A stretch of 64,000 bases of DNA from Spinellus fusiger (lineage: Eukaryota > Mucoromycota > Mucoromycetes > Mucorales > Phycomycetaceae), in assembly GCA_025094145.1 (NCBI GenBank), contig JALLLS010000110.1:33325-97324 (forward strand). Direction: 5' to 3'. Of this stretch, positions 24,567-35,300 are shown one piece after another (position 1 is the stretch's first letter; each line of letters starts with the position of its first letter). The translations under genes and the position numbers were made by a program. The notes under the pieces are model-generated. The model had not been told where the DNA came from. It ran no database searches and was given only the letters and a program-made list of their open reading frames with translations.

Positions 24567-25586
24567 TTATTCTTTATTAAGATACCATAAGCCTGCATCT
24601 TGAAGGGATTGCTTCTTCTCTCCCCCTATTCTATAGTTTGCATGTACCATCATTGGCTCAAACCCATACTTGTGTGGTACATTAAGCTCAAAGTATAACC
24701 GACCCTGTGGAAACAATGAAAGATCCAATAAAGCAATGGGACTATCATGATAGCTTAGGTTGACCTGATCCAGCACCATATTAATTGCTCCTTGCTGAGT
24801 CACCTTTGGGGTTTTGTCTTGAATGACAATGGAGTCATGCAAAACCTTCTTATTGAGATCGGTGGGTCGCATCAAATAGAAACCCGTGTTAACAATTTTC
24901 TGTTCTGCTTCTTGACTGAACAATGCTTCTGTAAGCTTGCGTGAAGATAGTTTGGAGTTTACGTAGTTGTAGATGTAGGGTGATGTAAACACAATATCAA
25001 CATCAGAGAACCATACAGTAATGTTGAGATAAAGAAGCCGCTCTACGACCAATGTTTTTGAATGTGTAATGGGTGTATAGCTCTTATCCAACCACTTTGC
25101 GAATCCTGCGTCCAATTTTTGGTGGAACCAGTCTTGAGGAATAAGTATGACATGGGCACCATAACCTTTCTCGATCATTGTATCCACCAGTGCTTGGTCA
25201 ATAGCAAATACAAGGTACTTGTTATCGAGTTTACAGCGTTTAAGAGACTCAATCCAGTTGAGAGTGTAGTCTGCCATGCCATTATTAGCCACTGCTGTTA
25301 AGAGTATATTGTTATTTTGGTTTTTTCTTAAATTTGAATCGATAATGTCTGTGATAGATTTGCTAGGAGGCTGAAATGCTTTTGGCTGCCAGACAAGCTC
25401 GTCTGACGAGGCAGTAGAAGCGGTGGTAGAGACAGTAGGAGGGGCAGCAGGAGAGTCTTGAGAGAAAACATCACTTGAGGGAGACTCTCTTGGTCCATCA
25501 TACTGCAGTAGCATTGTTCCAAGAGAGATTAAAAAAATGGCTGACAGTACCACTGTAAGCGTACGTCTCCGTAATAGATAGTCCAT
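24567..25586 (-). CDS. Type II membrane glycosyltransferase (nucleotide-diphospho-sugar transferase family)
   Basis: A single-exon protein of 339 aa from ATG 25586. Order: short cytosolic basic tail, a signal anchor at about residues 11-29 (VVLSAIFLISLGTMLL), a Ser/Thr/Pro-rich stem to about residue 75, then a catalytic domain. That domain has LLTAVANNGMADYTLNWIES, a DXD-type motif in WFSDVDIVF, and INMVLDQV near the end. This matches the PF03407 family (plant RGXT and animal/fungal relatives, GT77-like), which transfers sugars in the Golgi lumen. Donor and acceptor cannot be deduced. It is intact and intronless, in contrast to most genes in the window, and isolated among transposon remnants. 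Confidence 0.85.
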   Translation of the reverse strand: MDYLLRRRTLTVVLSAIFLISLGTMLLQYDGPRESPSSDVFSQDSPAAPPTVSTTASTASSDELVWQPKAFQPPSKSITDIIDSNLRKNQNNNILLTAVANNGMADYTLNWIESLKRCKLDNKYLVFAIDQALVDTMIEKGYGAHVILIPQDWFHQKLDAGFAKWLDKSYTPITHSKTLVVERLLYLNITVWFSDVDIVFTSPYIYNYVNSKLSSRKLTEALFSQEAEQKIVNTGFYLMRPTDLNKKVLHDSIVIQDKTPKVTQQGAINMVLDQVNLSYHDSPIALLDLSLFPQGRLYFELNVPHKYGFEPMMVHANYRIGGEKKQSLQDAGLWYLNKE

Positions 25587-25798
25587 AGAGTGAAAGAAAG
25601 CACAAATGTCTGAGCTCGTGTTCAGTAGGTTAATGAGAGGACATGATTTGTTACCGTCTTACCGATAATAGCAGTCACGGCCTATTGACTTTCATTGGAA
25701 CTCCTACCATAAATTAGAAGGTGTGAAACCTTGTGGGCTGGAGTTTGTTTGTACGCCTAATCTATTTATCAATCCTCTTGTTAAGTTGTTAATTGTTA

Positions 25799-25825
25799 CA
25801 CGCCAGGAGGTCTTTAGGATATAAA
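25799..25825. repeat. Single terminal repeat of the TIR family
   Basis: Reads TA|CACGCCAGGAGGTCTTTAG followed by GATATAAAAG, resembling the left ends at 6791 and 18010. It lies about 220 bp from the 3' end of the TnpB-like remnant at 26020-26660, the same distance and orientation as in the 6791-9558 element. No partner terminus was found to the right. Confidence 0.5.
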
Positions 25826-25990
25826 AGAAAATAGTCGAAATACAATTGTTTAAGAAATGACATCGATTTGAAAAGGAGCAAAAATAAATTATGTATTCAT
25901 GTTAGTTCTTAAACAAATAAAGATTATTATGTAAATTTGCCTGTAAATATCTGAATCCCGAAGGAAACCACTTTCGATGTGGCGATATAT

Positions 25991-26058
25991 GATATGAATG
26001 CATCAAAGAATATCTATTCTTATGTGGCTGTATAGATACCCTTTGATGCATTCACATC
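25991..26058. repeat. 27-bp inverted repeat at the 3' end of the TnpB-like remnant
   Basis: Arms 25991-26017 and 26032-26058 with a 14-nt loop; 24 of 27 positions pair. The right arm is the coding sequence for the RuvC-III motif (DVNASKGIY on the minus strand), and the left arm is an inverted copy of it downstream of the stop. It could fold as a hairpin in RNA. Confidence 0.75.
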
Positions 26059-26660
26059 TCTGTTCTAAACAATTCCGCAACTTTGGCAAGCGCAGATACT
26101 GTTGAAATTCACTAATACCTCAGTGAGGATATTTGTGTTATAAGTGTGGCAGGTCTTGAGAACAGAAATAAGAGTAACTGTTAAAAGAGCATTTTATATT
26201 GAGTGAGAGGTCAATCATGCTTACCCTTGATGTAAAGAACTCATCGACATCAACGAGAAGAAGATCTCCACTCTTTTGTCTCTTTTTCAGTGATTGATAT
26301 AAAATTCTCGTCAAACCAACACGATGACCTTTAAACTTGATCGTATATTTTCCTTTCATTCTTGCACCATAATCAACGAATGGCAGTTTGGTAGGATCAT
26401 ACTCCAATCCTTTTAGGTGCCAATACCCCTTTTCAATAATAAAATAGTAGTAAGAATAATTAGTTCGAGATGTATTAATGTACTCTGTGTGTGTGTCGTA
26501 TTACCCTTGCACTGGCACCTTCTTCTTGCCTTTGCCTTTTTAAAGGATTCACTGGGTTTACTATAGTAAAAGAATATACAATAGAAACTGACTAACATGT
26601 CAGACACAATAAACATACACAAACACTCACCAGATCACAACTGATGGTTTATATGCCAGA
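26020..26660 (-). pseudogene. TnpB-like/Fanzor remnant, second lineage, C-terminal part
   Basis: Minus-strand segments joined over apparent introns: VVICKPSESFKKAKARRR, then (26428-26225) YDPTKLPFVDYGARMKGKYT and DLLLVDVDEFFTSR. A 70-nt intron (26224-26155, GTAAGC to CTCAAG) follows, then (26154-26020) RTCHTY, CACQSCGIV, a stop where Trp is expected, and NRDVNASKGI. This is the TnpB C-terminus: a zinc ribbon with paired Cys (the first pair degraded to CHTY) followed by RuvC-III NRDVNA. It differs from the Fanzor at 7020-8289 in every motif (DEFFTSR versus DEFKTSS, NRDVNASK versus NRDMAATL), so it is a separate lineage. The N-terminal half and RuvC-I are not recognisable. Inactive. Confidence 0.65.
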
Positions 26661-26679
26661 CAAAGGCAAACAAGTTAAA

Positions 26680-27640
26680 GAGGGTAGAAGGGGGGTAGAA
26701 GTTATGAAGAACAACAGACAGTGTGGTTGGCAGGTATTTATATTCAAGCAGAAGAGGACAAAACAAAATTTCACAATTCATTTGCTTAATCAGAACTACC
26801 AAAGTAATGCAGACTACAACAACATTCTAGAAAGAAAAAGAATTGCTTAAAGAACAGTTGCCTAGTTACCCGTTGTGATCAAATCGTGTGTTGTGTTCCT
26901 GTTCATTTACCCTCTTTGATTTCCCTAGACTAGCCTTTGTATCCAAATTCTATTTTGTCGTCCCTGCTAGAAACCCAATATCTATACATTTATCTCTCTA
27001 GTGGTCCTGTTGATAACCTTACTACCCTTTATTCTGTAATAAAGGATATATTTTACAAAGTTATATAGTATAGATCTTGAGGCTAATTTTATATCTTTTT
27101 AAGCTATAAGGATCAAAGCTATACGATAATAACATCTCAGTAAATTCATAGATGGATTCCCTCCTCTTGTCTTATGTATGTTTCAAGGGAAGAGATAAAC
27201 CTTATTTACAATAAAATCACTTTATTGAATTCTATGGACTTGAAATACAGGACCAAGATTATACACACTGTAGGATAGGGCAGCCACCTTTCCCAGTCTG
27301 CTTGGATGTTCTATGAAAGCCATAGCTATTAATTGAGAATAGCAAAATATTCAAATTCATAGTCAAAGAAGAAATGCCAAACTAATATAAAAAGTGTAGT
27401 CATCTACATCTTTAATAAAATAGACTTTAATCCAAACAGCTTCCTAGAGTATAAACAAGATAAGCTTTAAGGACTTGGACAGCTGACTGTTTCTTGTTCT
27501 CGACTTGTTTTCTTTCTGTATTCCCATAGGATGCCATTATTATTACAACTACTCGTTTGCCTTCTGTCACCTCATATCCTTCTCTTCTCTGTCAATCTCC
27601 GTATGAGTAACCAGCCTTACAAGGTCCTGTGTGTCTCCTG
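26680..27640. other. Spacer, no gene
   Basis: About 1 kb of AT-rich DNA upstream of the TnpB-like remnant. It may include decayed N-terminal coding sequence of that gene, but I could not read any. Nothing else seen. Confidence 0.4.
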
Positions 27641-27647
27641 TCTCATA

Positions 27648-29004
27648 GCAACAGAACATTTCTGGGATATATAAAGAAATATATGAACAATAAAGTCATA
27701 TTATTTCTTTGGTTGGCTAATGTGTTTGAAAAGAACCTTTTCACTGTCTTTCTGTCTTAGCATTGACTATGGACTGTGTAATTAAACACTATAAAGTTGG
27801 ATAAAAGGAAGAAGTAAACCTGACATTGCAACTCAATCACTGTATTTAATGTTTAACATGTGCTATCTATAAGTCCATACCTTTTGCAGTATGACACTGC
27901 TTAAGAAAGATTTATTATAGGACACGCACTGAATTAAATCTAATAATCATTGTCCATAAAATAGAACTAAATATAACTATATTAAGAATTGTATAGACAT
28001 TCATTGACTCAATATCCATAATCACCTCAATTATCTTATTGTAACTGGTATTAACAATAGCACTTAATGACAACAAGGTATTGTTTCTAATACTGGGCTT
28101 TAGGCTCAAGGCAAATAGAGTGTGAATTGTTTGACTGGTAAATCTAACATGAATTTTGACTTAATTATAGGAAAGTAAAGGCTAAAGTGATACCTCACCA
28201 GAATGAAAATATTTTCTATTCTCTGGTCTGTTATTATTCTGTTATTTCTCACACTGCACATACAACTTAACGCCTAAGTACCCATCAAGATGAACATAAA
28301 TAAACAAGGTAATGTGCCATTATTAACAAAGAGAAACAATAGAAAGAGGTGATAGACACCACCAAGGACTATTCTAGTGATAAAAAGGTAAGCAGTGTCT
28401 TCCTCTGGGCTTGAGCTCAATGTATTCCACAAGACATAGCACTGACTCTTCTTCTAATAGATGATATTGGCTTATTATTCCCAAGACAAGTATGAAGTAC
28501 AAGGTAAGCATAATATCTCTCTTGATTGAACTATTACTAATACACTCTTCTGTTATTAGATAAGTTAAAGCTCTTTCTCAAGTCAGTCTCAGGTGGTCTT
28601 CTTCCTTCTGTACTGTCTAAGGTGTCTAGACTGTCTAAGGTATACTCCTGAGCATAGTTATCTATCTCCCAAGAATAAAGCACAAGACTTTTAAGGTGTA
28701 AATTCTATTGCTATGAAGGAATACGCCTAGAACAGCAGTAGCTATAGTAATAGTATGTTATTAGCTACAGTATTATTAGCTATATTATTACAATAAACAA
28801 TTTTATCCATCAATAGTTTTATTCATAAACAATATATTTTACTGATAATATAATTTGATATTGAGGTATCCAAAAAAGGAAACAATTATTTAGATACTTG
28901 CAAACCTTTTGATTTTAAACACAGTTCCATAAAAGGGCAAAATATTTTTAGACGTAAAAGGAAGGGGATATCACCGCTTAAAGGTCAGAAAAATCACCTG
29001 GTGT
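27648..29004. repeat. TIR element, longest Fanzor-free copy (1.36 kb)
   Basis: Flanked by TA on both sides (27646-27647 and 29005-29006). The left end is degraded (GCAACAGAACATTTCTGGG); the right end reads AAATCACCTGGTGT. Interior blocks are shared with copies at 2051-3260 (inverted), 4612-5345, 9160-9558 and 18010-18369. No transposase. The interior between the left 150 bp and the shared right half shows no Fanzor coding sequence. Confidence 0.7.
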
Positions 29005-29006
29005 TA

Positions 29007-30617
29007 GACTCTCATCAATAATGGCTTAGGATACACTGTATTCTTAGAATTACTATTATTAGAGCCTTGGAATCATCATCCTACTTATTAATATAACCAC
29101 TGTCATGAATAGACCATTCAGCATATATATTTATATTATTAACATATAAAGAAAAGTATACCAAGAGAAAGAGAGAAAATAAAAAGGGAATAGAGACTCT
29201 TTTAGGGCCTATTCATGGAAGTCTAATCAGTGCATCAAGGCCATACATTTACCCTACAGATACTTTACTCTATATTTCTATGCAAATCTATAGCCATCAT
29301 AAAGGTACATTGAATCTCTTTTATTGCTCTCTTCTCAATGCATTGCGGTAGTCACTTTTAATGATTACCTACACCGTCAGTCATCTTCTTGCACACTAAG
29401 AAACAAAACTGCAATAACAGAATAACAAAAGCATTTTAGTAGTCCTCAGTGCTACGGAAGCGTGCATTTGTTGTACCAAAATAAGACACTTCTATCCCCT
29501 TTCTATTTATTCTTTTTCTTTCCTTTATCTTGTATCTATCATATTCTATTGTTATTTTATATCTTGTGGACACTGAGTATCCAAATCAAGGACAAACACA
29601 GAGCCTATTCTTTCTACTCACCGCCCCACCTATATCCTTAATGGAGGTTTAAACCGATAAATCAGTATCTTTGTGTATATCTTTGTGTGTGTTACTATTT
29701 ATTTGGCAATACTCAACTCAGTGTAATGTTAGATTTTTATCAGCAGAAACACCTTTTTTTCTTCTTTCTATTTTATTCTGCATTCTGTTTTGAAGAAGCA
29801 GACACGTTGCAGATAGACTTACAAGGAAAAAGACAACTGATTGTTTACAAATGCCATGGAGAAGCAAGTAGGAAGTTCAGATAGGGTGTGGGATGTAGTC
29901 TACTAGAATGGTAGTATTTATTAGTACCTGCTGGTGACAGGACTGTAGTTGGTTCATGAGGAAGGATGGCGGAATCCTGTGCAGATCTGCCCTTTCTCTA
30001 TCCTCAACATCCACATGCAATAGTCATCCAATTTGAAACAGGCTATATTCAATGACTATTTTATGTTGTACTAGTAAGCCTCTTGATCTCTCAGCAGCTG
30101 CAAGGAGACAAAACTAAGCATGACTGAGTTTTCCTGTGGAGTCCATAGTCTGTATAGAACTGTGCTGTCTGTTTCTTTATAGGTCTTGTCAATTGTATTA
30201 GGTCTATAGGCTGTATTATGTCTATAAGCATTTATGTTGATCAGATTTACAGATAAAAAATAGAATCTAAAGTGTCATGTCTTGTCGCTTTCTTTCTTTG
30301 AATGCATGGTTGATTGGTTAGTTATTTTTATGAGCAAGTTAGATAACCTGCTATAGTCACTTGTAGGGGTGCGCAACAAGCCAAACTCTCCCTTCTTCCT
30401 CCCTCCCCTGGCCATCTTCTCCTCTTCCAACAGCTTCTCCCTGTAATTCTCTCTGCTTCTTCATCTCTCTTTCCATTTCTCTCTTTTCTGTTTCTGTTTC
30501 TTGTTCATTTGATTCTGCTTCTTCTGCCTTTTTCTCATTTCTTTCTCCTCCCCCTCCTTCACTCCCTCCCTTCTTTCTCTTCCGCTTAAGAGTGGTCCTG
30601 CTAACTACATTTTGGAC
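29007..30617. other. Upstream region of the Chs7-like gene
   Basis: No supportable gene. A strongly pyrimidine-rich tract (plus strand, about 30385-30590) directly precedes the Chs7-like start codon and probably forms its core promoter or 5' UTR. The minus-strand ORF there (30357-30668) is only the Glu/Lys-rich complement of that tract. Confidence 0.45.
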
Positions 30618-31865
30618 ATGGATATTGCCTTTAAATTTGAAGCATTTAGCTTCAATGGTATCTGCCATACAGTCGCCCTTAGCTTATGTCCATTGATTGG
30701 TCAGTTCGATGGCATTGAGCCTGTGTGTTATTCTCGTAACGTAGACCTTGCAGGCAATTTAATATTCCAGCCAGGTAAAGGCTTTTTCTAAAAAGACATG
30801 CCTATGTATTCTCCATCTCAATAATAAACACGCTCTCTCTTCTCTCTTCTCTCTTCTCTCTTCTCTCTTTCTATTCCTCTCTTCTCGCATAATAAAAGCC
30901 ACTCTTATTATTGATGTGGTGGCTATTATCATGGCTGCTATTATGATTTATCACATTCGATCAAAATATACTGCTGTTGGTAAGCACATTTCCCTCTTTT
31001 CTAGTCCATCTTGTTACTTGTTCTCCCCCTGACGCCCATCTTCAATAGGCCGCAAGGAAATTGTTATGTTCTTCTACCTCTATATGCTGACAGTCTTCTT
31101 GGAAATGTTCCTTATCACTGGCATTATTCCTACATCTTCTCCTGTTTATCCTGTAAGATACAACAGCCTCCACCCAATGAATAAGTAACTGACTCCATCC
31201 ATCTTTAGTGGTTTACTGCTGTCCATATAGGCTTAATAAGTGCCACCTTTTGGTGTCTACTGCTCAATGGCTTTGTTGGTTTCCAATTTGCAGAAGATGG
31301 CACACCTCTTTCTCTATGGTCCATTCGCATTAGTTCTCTGCTCATCTTCCTTGCAGTGGGTGCTATTTCCATCTGTACTTTCAAGAACATTGGTCCCTTC
31401 TCTTACTCCAAACCAGCTGTCTTGTGGGCCTTTTATTTCATTATTAACGGTGCTGCCTTTCTGATCTATGTTGTTTCGCAAGTCGTTCTTGTTGTAAACA
31501 CTCTGGACGATCGTTGGCCCTTGGGTGATATTCTGTTTGGCACCTTTTTCTTTGTCATTGGCCAGGTATTGATGTACATCTTCTCGGTGTTCATCTGTGA
31601 CCAAGTCAAGCACTATGTCGATGGTCTCTTCTTTGGTACCATCTGTACTCTTCTGGCTGTGATGATGGTATACAAGTACTGGGACTCCATTACCAAGGAG
31701 GATCTTGAGTTTTCTGTTGGCAGCAAACAGAATGTGTGGGAAGTCAAGGAGCTCTTGGGAGAAGATGATTTACCCAACACATACGCCACTCAGTATGGGC
31801 AATCACCACACACACTACAGTCGTATGGTCAGCAATACCACCATCATTATGAACATCCCTATTAA
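30618..31865 (+). CDS. CHS7: Chitin synthase export chaperone (Chs7 family)
   Basis: An ER membrane chaperone needed to fold and export class IV chitin synthase (Chs3). Exons 30618-30774, 30899-30979, 31049-31152 and 31209-31865 give about 332 aa with frame kept at each join. Visible family features: a Cys-containing N-terminus ending ALSLCPLIGQ, YSRNVDLAGNLIFQPA, multiple hydrophobic helices (about seven), GDILFGTFFFVIGQV, and the highly conserved VYKYWDSITKEDLEFSVG near the cytosolic C-terminus, followed by a Tyr/Gln/His-rich tail. Intron 1 contains a run of TTCTCTC repeats. Next gene on the same strand starts 134 bp downstream. Identification is secure. Confidence 0.93.
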
Positions 31866-31999
31866 TTCCACATCCTTTCTTATCTTCCACATCTTCATCT
31901 CTCTCTTTCTTTCTTTTCTTTCTCCTCCATTTCTTCCTCAGCATAAGGAAAATAAAATTTATAAACACTTTCCTACCTGTGCTTGAAGAATTCGCTCTT

Positions 32000-32251
32000 A
32001 TGTCTAGAAAGCAAGACTCTGAACAGACGTTCAAAATACTTTTGCAGAATAAGCACAACAAAGTAAGCACAGATTTTTATTTGGGTTCTTCACCTCACTC
32101 TTATTAGACATGTTTTGACTGTAGAGCAAAAGTGCCTACATGGGCATCAGTGACATTTGGTATTTACATTTGTCAGGACTGTGCATCAGCTCATCGTAAC
32201 CTGGGAGTTCATATCAGCAGTGTCAAGTAAGTGAGCTATCTCTTATTACTC

Positions 32252-32286
<35 letters not shown>

Positions 32287-33939
32287 ACTTATGAGTATGT
32301 AGATCTGTTCTCTTGGATACATGGACAACAGAACAAGTAGAGATGATGGTACAGGGAGGGAATCAGGCAGCACAACAGGCTATGAACACCCATGACACCA
32401 CTACCAATGACTGGAAGACACTCTATACCAGTAGACAAGCCTATCACTACAAAAGAACACTCCAAAGACGTATGAAGCAGGTCATTTCTGCAACCGATGA
32501 TACTTCTTCCTCACCACTCGTCAAGGAAGACAAGTTAATTGAGCTTGGCACCAACACTACGCCCAGAAATGACACCAGCACCAGCACCCTTGTTTCTACT
32601 GAAGTGTCATTGATTGACATTGGAGAAGATACTTTTACTTTAACTAAAGCAGCCTCAATGAAGAGTGGATTTATGGGAAATGCATTCACAGAAGCCAAGA
32701 AGGACTCTTATATGGATGCGATATTCCTAGACAGTGTACCCAGTGTTACAGTCGATACCAAGAAGGAATCCTTTGTAGATACTAAGAAGGACCCGTTCTT
32801 GGATACTCTTTCATTTTATACCAAACCAAAGATAACTACGCCAGCAAATACAATAGTAAACACTAAAAAAGACACTTCCTTGGATGTCATGTTGTTAGAG
32901 ACGAACACACTGCAGTCAATTCTACCCTCCACTAGAGTAGAGATTAAGAACAAACACTCAACATATAGTCCAGACATCACATCCTGGCCAGAGATAGGAG
33001 ATGTCTCTTTATTAGATACTGCTCCACACATATCTATAAACAATTCTCTCTTGGATAATGACCTTGTAAGTTCACTTCTGGAAAGTACTTTATTAGATGA
33101 GATGCCTGCTGTTACTGCTGCTCAAACAACCACCACCACTGCCACCACCATTGAATCTGCACGAGACACCGACTTTTTCAATGCATGGGAGAATGCAGCA
33201 CACACCTCTTTACCAATATCAAATTCAACATCAAATCCAAAAACAAATCCAAAAACAAAACAGCCACGCCTCTCCCATCGTCCACCCAGACCTCATTCTT
33301 CTCGAGCTGGTGTTCGTAAGACATCCTCTACTGCATTTCATTTTGATGCTGCCAGTAGGAATGATATTACTGATTCACCACCCACATCTGTCTCTCTTGT
33401 TACAAACAGCAAGCCTTCTTTTCCTCGTCTTGGGGATAAATCAGTTCCTACCACCACCATTAATATTGCTACTACCACATCTTATCCTACTACACCTACA
33501 CCTACATCCACGCCTACACAGCCACACCCACACCCACAGCCACAGCGCATCGGTGGATTTGGTTATGTACCTGACAAAGACACCCTCTCTTTACCTCCAC
33601 CCATAGCTGCCACATCTCATTCTAGCAATGAAACAACATCTGCTCGTGATAGATTTGGAAATGCCTCCAGTATCTCTTCTGACCAGTACTTTGAAAGACG
33701 AAACTACAGCCCACAACCCATACATCAAGATACAGCCCAACAAAGATTCTCGAGTGCCCCTAGTATCTCTTCTGACCAATACTTTCATCGCACACCTCCA
33801 CCTGCTCATCCATTCTCGAGGCGTTTTTTACAAGTCGCTAGTCAGGGAGCAGCCAAGGTAAACATATCCCAAGAAACTAAAGTAACTTATACACTACCAG
33901 ATCCATCGTGCTTTGAAAGAAGAAAGAGGACGTCCCTAA
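32000..33939 (+). CDS. GLO3: ArfGAP2/3-type Arf GTPase-activating protein (Glo3-like)
   Basis: Stimulates GTP hydrolysis by Arf1 on COPI vesicles in Golgi-to-ER traffic. Exons 32000-32062, 32108-32226, 32303-33857 and 33901-33939 give 591 aa. The N-terminal ArfGAP zinc finger is CX2CX16CX2C (Cys 23, 26, 43, 46) with the arginine finger in SAHRNLG. The long middle is Ser/Thr-rich and low-complexity, with repeated KKD(P/S)FLD-like segments and TTT runs. The C-terminal part has IGGFGYV and two copies of SISSDQYF (the Glo3 motif), which distinguish it from the Gcs1/ArfGAP1 class. I chose the 43-nt last intron (33858-33900) because it gives a natural stop and separates this protein from the downstream C78 peptidase frame. 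Intron 2 holds an ATT microsatellite. Confidence 0.9.
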
Positions 33940-34025
33940 ACTACCATTTATTCTCTCTCTTTATTCTCTCTCTTTTCTCTCTCTTTTCTCTCTCTTTTCT
34001 CTCTCTTTTCTCTCTTTGTTTTCTC

Positions 34026-35054
34026 ATGTCCACTCATGACAAAGACTCCTCCATAGAAAGACACTTGGATAATCATCTCACCACTAGTGTATGGGAGTTC
34101 AATGACATACTCAGTAGCAGTGAACGTATTCCTGGTAGGCCTCCTCCTACAAGTGCATACGTTTATTCCATAAAGACATTGTACCTCATGTAGAGCACTA
34201 TCTTTTTCATCATACACCTTCTGCTCATGTCACTCTTTGTAGTCCATGGATAGACTATGTGACATCCCGTCTTTGGGATACGGGTTGGGACTGTGGCTAT
34301 CGTAACTGCCAAATGCTCATGTCCTTTCTGCAGCGACACCCACTCACCCACCCCTTTGTTCCTCGTGTCCCTTCTGTAGCTGGACTCCAGCAGCTGTTGG
34401 AAGCAGCATGGAAGCAAGGTGCTCCTTCTGTCTTTTTCATTATCCGAAGAAGTGTCAGAGTGACTTATCCCCCATGTATTAGGCTATGATCCTATTGGCT
34501 ATTCACAGCTCAAAACAGTCTACAAAACACACCGGTGGATAGGCACTACAGAAGTCTATACCATGCTTGCCTTTCTGGGTATACACAGCACCATTCTTGA
34601 CTTTCATCAGCCCAAGGAACATCTGCTGGACTGGATCCAAGCCTACTATGCTAAAGAAGAGACCTCATCCACCTCATCCACCACCACCACAGACCACCAC
34701 CACAGACCGCCCCTCTATTTACAATACAGCGGTCACAGTGTCCTGGTCATAGGCGTCCACAGTACCCAGACCACTCGACAGCTGCTTATTCTTGATGCAC
34801 AGCGTCACTTCTTCCGTCGGTTCAGGAACCACAAGTCAACTGGCTACTTCTCAAGGCCCTTTTGTCTTGGGGCCCGGGACATTGAACGGCATGCACAGTA
34901 CCAACTGCTGGTCCTTGGCCGTGTGACTGCCACACCCTCTGTAGGGGAAGGGAGAGCGACAATGTATGTCGTAACAAGAGAAGAAGCAGTGGCCATCAAG
35001 ACAGTCACTAGTCTATGCATTGGATCAACAGAGAAGTGTATTGTTTCTTCCTAA
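34026..35054 (+). CDS. Peptidase C78 family protein (UFSP/ZUP1/Mug105-like)
   Basis: Cysteine protease of family C78, which removes Ufm1 (animals) or, in ZUP1 and fission yeast Mug105, cleaves Lys63-linked ubiquitin. Fungi largely lack Ufm1, so a deubiquitinase role is the better inference. Exons 34026-34134, 34176-34418 and 34483-35054 give 307 aa; introns are 41 and 64 nt. Motifs: GWDCGYRNCQML with the nucleophile Cys, RWIGTTEVYTMLAFLGI, and LQYSGHSVLVIGV with the His, then LLILDAQ with the Asp. No N-terminal zinc fingers are present, unlike animal ZUP1. A CT-rich tract (33950-34020) just before ATG 34026 supports this start. The first intron is the weakest part of the model. Confidence 0.85.
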
Positions 35055-35104
35055 TAAGACGAATCTTGCTACACACTATTAAAGAGAATGAAAAAGGAAA
35101 AAGA

Positions 35105-35240
35105 GAAAAGAGAATGAACGAATGAAGAAAACAAGACAGTAGAACAGTAGAACAGTAGAACAGTAGAGCAGTAGAACAGTAGAACAGAACAGAACAGTAG
35201 AACAGAACAGAACAGAACAGAACAGAACACAGAACAGAGA
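35105..35240. repeat. AGAACAGT-type minisatellite between convergent genes
   Basis: Imperfect tandem units of AGAACAGT and AGAAC between the C78 gene and glycerol kinase, in the 246-bp convergent intergenic region. A likely slippage-prone 3' region; no coding content. Confidence 0.8.
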
Positions 35241-35300
35241 ACAGAGAAGAAGAAGAGGTATACAGTAGGTGAATGGTACAAGAGAGATAAGAAACAGACA

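Noticed and set aside
30357..30668. 103-codon Glu/Lys/Arg-rich minus-strand frame
   Set aside because: Complement of the pyrimidine-rich leader of the Chs7-like gene.
33940..34020. Continuation of the Glo3 frame through a Phe/Ser/Leu-rich stretch
   Set aside because: It is a translated CT-repeat tract; a 43-nt intron gives Glo3 a normal stop at 33939 and the next gene its own ATG.
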